Below the pieces are notes generated by a model. It was not told where the DNA came from. It made no database searches and saw only the letters and a program-made list of their open reading frames with translations. A program made the position numbers and the translations under genes. Positions 1 through 6,702 of a DNA stretch of 7,604 bases are shown here, in pieces. Where the stretch lies: positions 1 through 7,604 of the forward strand of contig CAJWGQ010000138.1 in assembly GCA_913041025.1 (NCBI GenBank), given 5' to 3'. Numbering within the stretch: position 1 is the stretch's first letter; every line of letters starts with the position of its first letter. The stretch comes from an uncultured Gammaproteobacteria bacterium (GTDB lineage Bacteria; Pseudomonadota; Gammaproteobacteria; Pseudomonadales; Azotimanducaceae_A).

Positions 1-470
1 TCGAATCCGATGGCTTCGAGTTAGCCGCGGATTATGAGATTAGCGAAAACTGGTCAATCTATGGTTCCTACACCAATCTCGATGCTACTTATGTTGGCAC
101 TGGGCTTGGTGCAGGCGCTGACGCGTCGCTGGGCCTCATTCCCGGGAACCAGGTAGTGAACACTCCCGATAGAATGTGGGTTTTGTCACTGGATTGGACT
201 CGCGACTCATACTTCGCCGGGGTTTCTTCCAAATATGTAGCTGAACGATTTGTCGGCCGTGCTAACGCGCAGAGTACTCCAGATTACAACGTGACGGATG
301 CTTATCTTGGGTTTAACGGTGAAGCGGTTTCGGACTTGCTGCAAGGCTTTGAGTTTCGCTTTATTATCAACAACGCAACGGATGAGTCCTACCTGGGCGG
401 TATTTCAGGTTTCGGCGCTTGGATAGGTGCACCGCGAACCGCCTCATTTTCGATGACGGTTGATCTATGA
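1..470 (+). CDS. TonB-dependent receptor, C-terminal end of beta-barrel (partial)
   Basis: This reading frame is open from the left edge (first whole codon at position 3) and ends at TGA 468-470, so only the last ~155 residues of the protein are present. The visible part alternates aromatic and polar residues as in outer-membrane beta strands. It carries receptor-barrel landmarks: IPGNQVVNTPDRMW, where the TP followed by a strand is typical, then FAGVSSKYVAERFVG, then the near-terminal NNATDESYLGG turn and the closing strand GAPRTASFSMTVDL. These match the last strands of TonB-dependent receptors, which import scarce substrates across the outer membrane using TonB energy. The last residue is Leu instead of the usual aromatic. 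The plug domain and TonB box lie outside the window. The substrate cannot be read from this fragment; the neighbours (PhoD phosphatase, phytase remnant) hint at a phosphorus compound, but the gene is closed by its own terminator. Confidence 0.85.
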   Translation, partial: ESDGFELAADYEISENWSIYGSYTNLDATYVGTGLGAGADASLGLIPGNQVVNTPDRMWVLSLDWTRDSYFAGVSSKYVAERFVGRANAQSTPDYNVTDAYLGFNGEAVSDLLQGFEFRFIINNATDESYLGGISGFGAWIGAPRTASFSMTVDL

Positions 471-513
471 GCTATGCCGCCGTCTGGCGAAGCTTGTAAA
501 AATCGGGAAAGAG

Positions 514-552
514 CTGGCATACAGACGCTGGCTCGTTCTGTATGCCAGTTTT
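514..552 (+). terminator. Rho-independent terminator after the first receptor gene
   Basis: A perfect 12-bp stem, CTGGCATACAGA (514-525) against TCTGTATGCCAG (537-548), has an 11-nt loop and is followed directly by TTTT (549-552). It starts 43 bp after the receptor stop codon. It separates that gene from the phosphatase, which therefore needs its own promoter. Confidence 0.8.
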
Positions 553-562
553 GCTCTTGATG

Positions 563-580
563 TGGTCATAATCCTGTCAC
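563..580 (+). promoter_or_regulatory. Candidate Pho box (PhoB site) upstream of phoD
   Basis: Two 7-bp units, TGGTCAT (563-569) and CTGTCAC (574-580), are separated by exactly 4 bp (AATC). This is the 7+4+7 layout of the PhoB binding site, whose enterobacterial unit is CTGTCAT. The units match 5/7 and 6/7. The site lies 55 bp before the phosphatase ATG and just after the upstream terminator, where its promoter must be. A convincing -10 at the standard distance is not visible; TTTATC (596-601) and TAAACT (604-609) are weak candidates. Binding by PhoB is inference. Confidence 0.6.
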
Positions 581-635
581 TTTCGTCCGCGACCGTTTAT
601 CCCTAAACTAAGATGGGCTGATTGACGAGAAGCAC

Positions 636-2321
636 ATGCAATTCCCTTTCCCGCGACGAAGATTCCTCAAAGCAGCACTGACAACCGGCGCAGCGTCAGG
701 ACTGTTGCTCACAAGCTGGGGCAGCAAAGTCCTGGCCGCAGTGGCTAACCCAGAGACCAGCAGGGTATTCAGCCATGGCGTTGCCAGTGGCGATCCCACT
801 CACGATAGTGTTTTATTGTGGACACGAGTGTCTGCGCCTGACAGCAAAACAGTCAGTTGGGAATTGGCCTTGGACAGTGATTTCACCCGGATAGTCCAGA
901 GCGGTTCGAAAGAAACCAGCCAGGCGCACGACCATACCGTCAAGATAATTGCGGAAAAGCTGCACCCGGGACAATCCTACTACTATCGATTTCGTGTTGA
1001 TGGAGTTGTTTCGGAGCCAGGCCGCACTCGCACACTGCCTGAAGGGTCCCTCGCGCGTCTTGGAATAGCGATCGCCTCTTGTTCAAACTACCCTTTTGGC
1101 TTCTTCAACGCATACGAAGTCATTGCAGCGGACCCGGACATCGATTTCGTACTACATCTGGGCGACTACATCTATGAATATGGCGCCGACGGTTGGGGTG
1201 CAGATGAGGGTGCTGGAATTGGCCGTGCCCATTCACCTGCCCACGAGATAGTAAGTCTGGAGGATTACAGGCAGCGGCACGCGCAGTACAAGTCAGATGT
1301 GGGCTCAAGGCTTATGCACGCGGCGCATCCGCTAATTTGTACCTGGGATGATCACGAGTCAACCAACAACCCCTGGCTTGGTGGCGCACAGAACCACCAG
1401 TCCGATACCGAAGGGGAATGGCGAGCGCGAAGAGACGCGTCCTTGCAGGCATATTTCGAATGGATGCCAGTGCGCGATCCGGGGCCTGGCGGGAGCAGGG
1501 CCGAGCTGTGGCGCCATTTTGCTTTCGGCAACTTGGCTTCATTAATAACTCTGGAAACGCGCCATACCGGTCGCAGCGAACAGATCGATTACAGTAACTA
1601 CCTGGAATCGTTACGTAATGAGTCTGACCGTGATCGCTTTTTGCGAGATGTTCTCGGAGATTCGTCGAGAAGCATCCTGTCAACCGAAATGGAATCTTTT
1701 TTGGCGAGCAGTCTTGAGAGGTCACTAAGCGAGTCTCAACCTTGGCGACTGATAGGCAATCAGATTCCAATTGCTCGGACCCATGTGCCTGATGTTGCCA
1801 ACCTTCTCGAGCGAGAAGCGGGTCAGCGCAATGACCCGCAGCCAGATTCACACCGATTGTTTTCCCAATTAGGCCAGCTAAATTTGCCACTATATCTTGA
1901 TACTTGGGATGGCTATCCGGCGGCACGGGAACGCTTTTATAAGCAATGCAGTGCATCAGGTGCGAGCGATTTGATCGTATTGACCGGTGACAGTCATGCA
2001 TTTTGGGCTAATCAATTGTTTAACGATTCGGGACAACGCATGGGCGTTGAGCTGGGCACAACGGGAATTACCTCGCCTGGTGATTTCGAAAATTACGGGC
2101 CAGAAGGTGCTGCCGCCTTTGACCGATTAGTTGCCGAGCATAACCAGGAAGTCACCTGGACTGACTGCACTCGCAGAGGATTTGTGAAATTGGTTTTGAC
2201 AGCTGACTCAGCAAAGGCAGACTACATCGTTGTGGATAATGTTAAGACAAGACAATATGGAAGCTATATTTTGCGGAGTGTAAAAATCGTAAGGCGAGGC
2301 AATAGTTTGGGTTTTTCTTAA
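636..2321 (+). CDS. phoD: PhoD-type alkaline phosphatase, Tat-exported
   Basis: This 561-aa protein is a complete PhoD-family metallophosphatase, an enzyme that hydrolyses phosphate mono- and diesters in the periplasm using Ca and Fe. A twin-arginine signal is seen at residues 7-12 (RRRFLK), followed by a hydrophobic stretch and an Ala-rich cleavage region near residue 35-37. The N-terminal Fn3-like PhoD_N domain (about 40-135) contains FSHGVASGDPTHDSVLLWTR. The catalytic domain follows, with ASCSN (Cys149), HLGDYIYEYG (Asp177), CTWDDHESTNN (237-245), IGNQIPI (373-379) and LTGDSHAFW (451-454 GDSH); these are the family's metal-binding and active-site blocks, all intact. The length is normal for the family. 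The ATG at 636 is chosen because it places the Tat motif at the correct N-terminal position; only a weak GAGAAG precedes it. A Pho-box-like repeat lies upstream, consistent with phosphate-starvation control. A phytase remnant follows about 30 bp after the stop. Confidence 0.93.
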   Translation: MQFPFPRRRFLKAALTTGAASGLLLTSWGSKVLAAVANPETSRVFSHGVASGDPTHDSVLLWTRVSAPDSKTVSWELALDSDFTRIVQSGSKETSQAHDHTVKIIAEKLHPGQSYYYRFRVDGVVSEPGRTRTLPEGSLARLGIAIASCSNYPFGFFNAYEVIAADPDIDFVLHLGDYIYEYGADGWGADEGAGIGRAHSPAHEIVSLEDYRQRHAQYKSDVGSRLMHAAHPLICTWDDHESTNNPWLGGAQNHQSDTEGEWRARRDASLQAYFEWMPVRDPGPGGSRAELWRHFAFGNLASLITLETRHTGRSEQIDYSNYLESLRNESDRDRFLRDVLGDSSRSILSTEMESFLASSLERSLSESQPWRLIGNQIPIARTHVPDVANLLEREAGQRNDPQPDSHRLFSQLGQLNLPLYLDTWDGYPAARERFYKQCSASGASDLIVLTGDSHAFWANQLFNDSGQRMGVELGTTGITSPGDFENYGPEGAAAFDRLVAEHNQEVTWTDCTRRGFVKLVLTADSAKADYIVVDNVKTRQYGSYILRSVKIVRRGNSLGFS

Positions 2322-2353
2322 GAGCCCCCAGCAGAATCAGTTGCTTTTAACAT

Positions 2354-2965
2354 TGCATGCATGACGACGGAAATAACTTGCAAGTTTTTGTAAACGACTC
2401 TGACGGGAGATATCAGCAGTGGCTGTTAGATGTTTCTCTCTCTGCGAGCCTCGAGGACGTCTCAATTGGCGCCACTCTCGTGCGGGAAAGGATAGTAGCA
2501 GACAAACCGGAAGGCTGCGCTGTGGATGATGCAACAAAGACGCTTTATTTAGGTATAGAAAGTAGCGGCGTTTATTCTACGAGCGCAGACCTAAGCGCGC
2601 CTGTGGTGTTAGATATTGTTCTTCCAGTTGACGGGGATCGCGCTGTTGCCGATGTCGAGGGCATGGACGTTTACCGTATGGAGCAGCAAGCTTTTCTCAT
2701 TGTCTCCAGCCAAGGGAATCATAGCTTTGCGGTCGTTGATCTCGAATCTCCACATCGATACCTCGGCCGTTTTACTGTAGATCCAGATGTAGAGCGAAGG
2801 ATTGACGGTGCGGAAGAGACCGATGGCATTTCGGTTGTAAGCGGTTGGCTGACACCTCAATTTTCTGAAGGGCTGTTAGTTGTCCAAGACGGATATAACA
2901 CCGAACCTACCGAGCGACAAAATTTCAAATATGTGTCGTGGAAGAATGTAGCTGAAACCCTGTAG
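2354..2965 (+). pseudogene. Beta-propeller phytase remnant, N-terminal half missing
   Basis: The 202-aa reading frame from ATG 2357 matches the C-terminal half of beta-propeller phytases (3-phytases), Ca-dependent enzymes that strip phosphate from inositol hexaphosphate. Visible blocks are VFVNDSDGRYQQW (residues 10-22), PEGCAVDDATKTLYLGIE (51-68), ADVEGMDVY (98-106), LIVSSQGNHSFAVVDLE (114-130), EETDGIS (153-159) and GLLVVQDGYN then RQNFKYVSW (172-195). The order and spacing agree with the last three or so blades. A full enzyme has six blades, about 350 residues and a signal peptide. Here an in-frame TAA lies at 2348-2350, and the phosphatase stop is at 2321, so the first blades, the secretion signal and several catalytic residues are absent. 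Family resemblance seems to begin at the Cys codon 2354. No convincing ribosome site precedes the ATG. No internal stop or frameshift is seen, so the deletion may be recent. Read as a decayed gene; a short functional protein is less likely. Confidence 0.85.
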
Positions 2966-3013
2966 TTAAATTGACGTGGGGGAGTCCCGTTATACGAGTC
3001 ATTAAGAATATAT

Positions 3014-3031
3014 CTGTCAAAAAAATTTCAT
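3014..3031 (+). promoter_or_regulatory. Candidate Pho box (PhoB site) upstream of the second receptor
   Basis: CTGTCAA (3014-3020) and ATTTCAT (3025-3031) are separated by exactly 4 bp (AAAA), again the 7+4+7 PhoB arrangement, with unit matches of 6/7 and 5/7 to CTGTCAT and the usual A/T-rich spacer. A weaker third unit, CTGCAAC, lies in phase at 3036-3042. A -10-like TAAAAAT sits at 3050-3056, 18 bp after the second unit. The site is 66 bp before the receptor start, similar to the 55 bp at phoD. Confidence 0.6.
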
Positions 3032-3097
3032 CGCTCTGCAACACCTTTGTAAAAATAAGGGCCTACGCTCCCTAATTTTATCAGGAGCCGCAGCGTC

Positions 3098-5620
3098 ATG
3101 CCTTCCCACTTTAAAAAATCTGTCCTTGTGTCTTGCATCGGGCTTGCAATGGTGCATTCCGTCAGCGCACAAGATTCGCTTGAGGAGATCGTGGTCGTTG
3201 GCAGTCGGGCGAGTTTGGTAAGTGCCCTAGAGAAGCGGAGGAATTCAGACAAAGTCATCGGGGTTGTCGACTCTGATGCCATTGGTAACTTTGCCGACAT
3301 CAACGTGGCCGAGTCCCTCCGTCGGATTTCAGGGATCATGGTAGAAAATGATCAGGGTGAGGGTCGATATGTCACCGTTCGAGGTATGAACGCTGATCTA
3401 AACGCGATGACGATCAACGGTGTGAGCTCGGCAGCACCGGAAGATCGTAGGGGCATGATCTTAGACGGAGTGCCCTCAGACTTGCTTGACAGTATGACAG
3501 TCTACAAAACTCTCACACCGAATCTGGATGCAGATACGATTGGTGGCGCGATTGATCTTGAGACCATCACTGCATTCTCTTACGACAGCATGTTTGTCAG
3601 ATTGAAAGCTGAAACCTCTTACAACGAGCTTACTGAGGACGCGGGCAACCCCTCGCTTGCTGCAACATTCACTAACAGGTGGCAGCTCAATGATGGAGAA
3701 TTCGGTGCCGCGGTGGTTTTAAGTGACCAATCTCGCAGGATCATAGCGCACAACAACGAAAATGGCGGGTGGGGAGACACCACACCGAATGATGATTATG
3801 AAATGCGTTACTACGATCTTGAGAGGGACCGTGAAGGAATAGTTGTTGCGCTCAATTATCGCGCTAACTCCGGGAACAGCTATTTTATGAATGTATTTCA
3901 TAATGAGTATGCCGATGTGGAATGGCGTGCAAAGTGGGAGACGCGTGATGGCTTAGAGGATAATGATGCTCAAGTCTCTAGTTCTCGATACACCTACGCG
4001 GACGGTAAAGTAGACACCGAAAGTAAAAATAGAACGGAAGTTCGTGAAATCACGTCACTTCGTCTGGGCGGCGAATTCATTATTTCTGAAGACAGTAGAT
4101 TGGAAGCAGAGCTTTTCGCCTCCGAAGCTGAACAAGACGACCGCGATCGGCAAGCGCTGATCTTCCGCAGTAAAAACCTCGGGTTGCCTTTTACCTATGA
4201 TAATGCAGACCCCAAGAAACCCGTTGTGACTTTCCCGAGTGTGTTCTACGATCCAAGTAACTTCCCGTTGAAAGCTTTCGAAAGAGAATTTGCATTAAAT
4301 ACCGATGAAGATTCCGGCGCAAAGGTTGATTTTTATTACAGCCTCAACAACGAAACTGATATTCAGCTTGGCGCAAAAGTCCGGAACCGACGGAAGGTCA
4401 ATGAGTTCAACTTTTGCGAGTACGAGCCCGTTAACGACATTTTGCTTTCCTCAGTTGATTACGTGACGCCGGAAAGATATCTCAATTCTGTTGCGGGGCC
4501 CACTGCATCTTTTGGGCAGGTTACGGACTTTATTCCCAGGCTTGGAGGGGGCACCGCGACGCTTTCTGATGGAACTTTATGTCCTTCACCGGGGAATGCT
4601 TTCGAATTCGGTGGTGACGAAGAAGAAGAGTCTATTCCGGCAGATTGGGTTACCGATGAGGACATATTTGCCGCTTATGCCATGGCAACCACCCAATGGG
4701 GTGACACGACCTTCATCTATGGCTTGCGCTATGAAGATACCGACACCACTTACTACGGCAAGGCATACGATGGTTCCTACGCAGGTGTAACACAATTTAA
4801 AAATGACTATGGGTTCCTCGCGCCGTCTTTAAACGTCAAGTTTAATATGGCTGACGATCAAATTGTGCGTGTAGGGGTGTTTCGTTCGATGGTGCGTCCA
4901 GGCTTTAAGGAGTCAGCTGCCGGCGCAGTCGTAGACACCGAAGACAACGAAATTGAAGGTGGTAATCCGAATCTCAAACCGACTAGCGCTTGGAATTTCG
5001 ATCTTTCCTATGAATGGTACTTGAGTAGCGGGTCATTCTTTGGCGCGGGTATTTTCTACAAAGATTTACGCGACGCAATTGTGGAGGTCGAATCTGAGGA
5101 TACAGTCTTCCGCGGAGCTCTGTATGACGTGGCTGGAACCTGGATCAATACTGACAGTGCCAGCATCACAGGCGCTGAGGTATCTTTTCAGCAGGCTTGG
5201 CAGAATGGATTGTTATTCTCAGCGAACTACACGCTATCTGATGGAGAGACAAATCTGCCCTCGGGCTCGATCTATGGCGAGCGCGGCATCCCATTCTTTA
5301 AGCAAGCCAAGCACACGGGTAACATCACGTTCGGGTACAACAAAGACGCCTGGGACGTCCGTTTAACCGGAAATTACAGAAGCTCTTATCTGGACGATAT
5401 CGGTGATGATGCGTTGTCTGACCGGTTCACTGACGATTTCTTTCAGCTTGATCTTACCGCTCGATATCAGGTGAGTGATGACTTGCTACTGACTGGGCAA
5501 ATCATGAACCTTAATGATGCGCCTGAGTATTATTACTTTGGTAACGACTTGAGACTCTCCCAATATGATGAGTACGGATCGACCGTTCAAGTGGGTTTGA
5601 GATACAGTTTTGGCAACTAG
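3098..5620 (+). CDS. TonB-dependent receptor (Xanthomonas/Caulobacter-type)
   Basis: This complete 840-aa outer-membrane receptor imports a substrate into the periplasm with energy from TonB-ExbBD. It has a Sec signal peptide (residues 1-24, ending SVSA before QDS), and a TonB box EEIVVVG (29-35). A plug domain (about 45-155) contains IGNFADINVAESLRRISGI, YVTVRGMN, GVPSDLL and TLTPNLDADTIGGAIDL, the signature of the TIGR01782-like TonB-Xanth-Caul group. A 22-strand barrel follows, ending in VQVGLRYSFGN. The mature protein has only two cysteines (440 and 495), in what should be one extracellular loop, followed by a strongly acidic stretch GGDEEEES near 506-513. ATG 3098 is supported by AGGAG at 3083-3087. 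A Pho-box-like repeat lies upstream, and a phytase remnant is directly before it. Receptors of this group often neighbour beta-propeller phytases in proteobacteria, so phytate or another organophosphate is a plausible substrate, but that is inference. Confidence 0.93.
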   Translation: MPSHFKKSVLVSCIGLAMVHSVSAQDSLEEIVVVGSRASLVSALEKRRNSDKVIGVVDSDAIGNFADINVAESLRRISGIMVENDQGEGRYVTVRGMNADLNAMTINGVSSAAPEDRRGMILDGVPSDLLDSMTVYKTLTPNLDADTIGGAIDLETITAFSYDSMFVRLKAETSYNELTEDAGNPSLAATFTNRWQLNDGEFGAAVVLSDQSRRIIAHNNENGGWGDTTPNDDYEMRYYDLERDREGIVVALNYRANSGNSYFMNVFHNEYADVEWRAKWETRDGLEDNDAQVSSSRYTYADGKVDTESKNRTEVREITSLRLGGEFIISEDSRLEAELFASEAEQDDRDRQALIFRSKNLGLPFTYDNADPKKPVVTFPSVFYDPSNFPLKAFEREFALNTDEDSGAKVDFYYSLNNETDIQLGAKVRNRRKVNEFNFCEYEPVNDILLSSVDYVTPERYLNSVAGPTASFGQVTDFIPRLGGGTATLSDGTLCPSPGNAFEFGGDEEEESIPADWVTDEDIFAAYAMATTQWGDTTFIYGLRYEDTDTTYYGKAYDGSYAGVTQFKNDYGFLAPSLNVKFNMADDQIVRVGVFRSMVRPGFKESAAGAVVDTEDNEIEGGNPNLKPTSAWNFDLSYEWYLSSGSFFGAGIFYKDLRDAIVEVESEDTVFRGALYDVAGTWINTDSASITGAEVSFQQAWQNGLLFSANYTLSDGETNLPSGSIYGERGIPFFKQAKHTGNITFGYNKDAWDVRLTGNYRSSYLDDIGDDALSDRFTDDFFQLDLTARYQVSDDLLLTGQIMNLNDAPEYYYFGNDLRLSQYDEYGSTVQVGLRYSFGN

Positions 5621-5643
5621 ACTGAGAGCCGTCTCGGTTAAAA

Positions 5644-5669
5644 AAGTGAGAGGCTTTTGCCTCTCACTT
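5644..5669. terminator. Perfect hairpin between receptor and small secreted gene
   Basis: AAGTGAGAGGC (5644-5654) pairs perfectly with GCCTCTCACTT (5659-5669) around a TTTT loop. On the plus strand no T-run follows, only TTAAAT; on the minus strand the stem is followed by a run of six T. As a plus-strand element it may partly attenuate or stabilise the receptor transcript and let the small gene downstream be expressed at another level. As a minus-strand terminator it would block antisense reading into the receptor. Its base ends 6 nt before the next ribosome site. Confidence 0.6.
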
Positions 5670-5675
5670 AAATAT

Positions 5676-5681
5676 AAGGAG
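5676..5681 (+). promoter_or_regulatory. Ribosome binding site deciding the start at 5688
   Basis: AAGGAG lies 6 nt before ATG 5688. It fixes that start over the longer in-frame possibility beginning at 5610, which would overlap the receptor end and read through the hairpin. Confidence 0.85.
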
Positions 5682-5687
5682 CACGAA

Positions 5688-6071
5688 ATGAGGAAAACTC
5701 TAGCAGCGTTGGGCTTGACCATGATTTGCCAATTTGCAGCAGCCGGGCCTATTGTTGAAATTTATGAATGTGAGCTCAATGAAGATAAAACACTGGCTGA
5801 CTTGTCAGAAATGATGGCTACTTTTACGCAATATCTGCGCGAGGCCGGCTTGGAGGATAGCTATACCGCGCATGCGGGATTTCAGCAGATTCCTATTAAA
5901 CCCAACTCGGTTAATTGGATTGGAATTGCACCAACGGCAGAGGATTACGGCAAAGCATTGGAGTGGTTTACTTCAACACCTGAGGGTGCAGCATTCGGTG
6001 CGTTATACCAGTCTGTTTACACTTGTGACAATTCATTTGCAACGTTTATAACTGCGTCCTCGGGCGAATAA
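5688..6071 (+). CDS. Small secreted protein of unknown function
   Basis: The gene encodes 127 residues with a clear Sec signal peptide (MRKTLAALGLTMICQFAAA, cleavage likely after Ala19). The mature part of about 108 residues begins with a short strand, IVEIYECEL, then a helix-like stretch, DLSEMMATFTQYLREAG. Next comes a middle strand, NWIGIAP, a second amphipathic helix (about 84-108, GKALEWF to GALYQSV) and a final YTCDNSFATF. Two mature cysteines (Cys28 and Cys113) sit near the two ends and could form a disulfide in the periplasm. The strand-helix-strand-helix plan resembles dimeric alpha/beta-barrel (ferredoxin-like) proteins, but this is a guess from pattern, and I do not recognise a named family. 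It follows the receptor gene in the same direction and precedes another small gene by 27 bp, so the three may share a transcript. Confidence 0.8.
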   Translation: MRKTLAALGLTMICQFAAAGPIVEIYECELNEDKTLADLSEMMATFTQYLREAGLEDSYTAHAGFQQIPIKPNSVNWIGIAPTAEDYGKALEWFTSTPEGAAFGALYQSVYTCDNSFATFITASSGE

Positions 6072-6087
6072 TAGCTATATAATATAC

Positions 6088-6092
6088 GGAGA
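6088..6092 (+). promoter_or_regulatory. Ribosome binding site for a GTG start
   Basis: GGAGA lies 6 nt before GTG 6099. No ATG near the beginning of the reading frame is comparably placed, so the gene most likely begins with GTG. Confidence 0.75.
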
Positions 6093-6098
6093 ATCAAA

Positions 6099-6482
6099 GT
6101 GTCATTAAGTTCCCTCATCAAACTTAAATCTGAACAGCTCTCCCTCCAAGGAGAGTTAACTTCCGTCGTTCTGGCAGATTCCGGAGGCACCATCACTGCA
6201 AAAGGAGATGCAACTTTATACGGTGCAGTGTTTCTTACTTATAATCTCACTCCCAACCTAAAGGTGCCCGGTCAAGGCGTAATGACCGGGAATGCATCAG
6301 CTATTGATGACGACGGCGAATTGAATACCGCCTCTTTGAGTGGCGTCTATGATAGAAACGGACACGAAATGAAGATTTATTGCGTGGATGATATATCCGA
6401 TGGAAATATCAACGTTGCTGTGGTCACAATGAACTTTAAGACTAGCAAAGTGGAAGTTGTGTGGTCGCAAGTGGACCGTTGA
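6099..6482 (+). CDS. Small cytoplasmic protein of unknown function
   Basis: This 127-aa reading frame starts at GTG with a well-placed ribosome site and ends 55 bp before a strong terminator. It has no signal peptide or membrane segment. After a short polar N-terminus (1-15) the sequence is rich in Gly, Thr and Val with alternating hydrophobic residues: GELTSVVLADSGGTITAKG, TLYGAVFLTYNL, GQGVMTGNASAID, ASLSGVYDRNGHEMKIYCVD, INVAVVTMNF, VEVVWSQV. This suggests an all-beta barrel or sandwich of seven or eight strands. There is a single cysteine (95). I do not recognise the family. It lies 27 bp behind the secreted protein gene and probably shares its transcript. One product would be periplasmic and the other cytosolic, so direct partnership is not implied. 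Confidence 0.75.
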   Translation: MSLSSLIKLKSEQLSLQGELTSVVLADSGGTITAKGDATLYGAVFLTYNLTPNLKVPGQGVMTGNASAIDDDGELNTASLSGVYDRNGHEMKIYCVDDISDGNINVAVVTMNFKTSKVEVVWSQVDR

Positions 6483-6536
6483 TTTTCAAGAGGGAATCTT
6501 GTCGACATATGATCGATAGCTGTGGTCAATTTTTGC

Positions 6537-6566
6537 TCAAAGCCCTCCTTGCGAGGGCTTTTTTGA
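6537..6566 (+). terminator. Rho-independent terminator of the receptor/small-gene group
   Basis: The stem AAAGCCCTC (6539-6547) pairs with GAGGGCTTT (6553-6561) around a CTTGC loop, with a run of six T at 6559-6564. It is a classic strong intrinsic terminator placed after the last plus-strand gene. Confidence 0.92.
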
Positions 6567-6609
6567 CTTAGGAAGGCTCATTTCCTAAATCAGGTATGAC
6601 CACTTAAGC

Positions 6610-6666
6610 AACTCTCAGTGGGCACGTAATGGAATTTGCTGCTGAGTGTCCCACGAACTGAGAGTT
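6610..6666. repeat. 57-bp imperfect inverted repeat
   Basis: AACTCTCAGT (6610-6619) is the exact reverse complement of ACTGAGAGTT (6657-6666). Inside, GGGCAC (6620-6625) pairs with GTGTCCC (6646-6652) with a one-base bulge, and four bases (6653-6656) are unpaired on one side. The transcript of either strand would fold as a long bulged hairpin. No T-run follows on either strand, so it is not an obvious terminator. It could be a dispersed palindromic repeat or a structure beside the attachment site. Confidence 0.65.
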
Positions 6667-6702
6667 AAATTGAGAGGAGGGGGCGTAACTTATTGATTTA
6701 GT

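Noticed and set aside
156..470. Separate 104-aa gene starting at GTG 156
   Set aside because: The frame is open from the left edge, with receptor-barrel sequence before and after 156, so this is an internal codon of a truncated receptor.
1312..2001. Long open frame of 229 codons on the minus strand
   Set aside because: It lies wholly inside phoD, whose catalytic motifs are intact in the plus frame. Its own translation is rich in Arg, His, Ser and Cys with no recognisable domain.
4459..4795. Minus- and plus-strand short frames inside the second receptor
   Set aside because: They are shadows of the receptor reading frame, with no ribosome sites or recognisable content.
5610..5687. Upstream extension of the small secreted protein to a start at 5610
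   Set aside because: It would overlap the receptor stop and run through the hairpin. The AAGGAG and signal peptide both fit ATG 5688.
6078..6083. Perfect TATAAT before the GTG-start gene
   Set aside because: No acceptable -35 lies 16-18 bp upstream. A transcript from it would begin at or inside the ribosome site, so it is probably chance in an A/T-rich gap.
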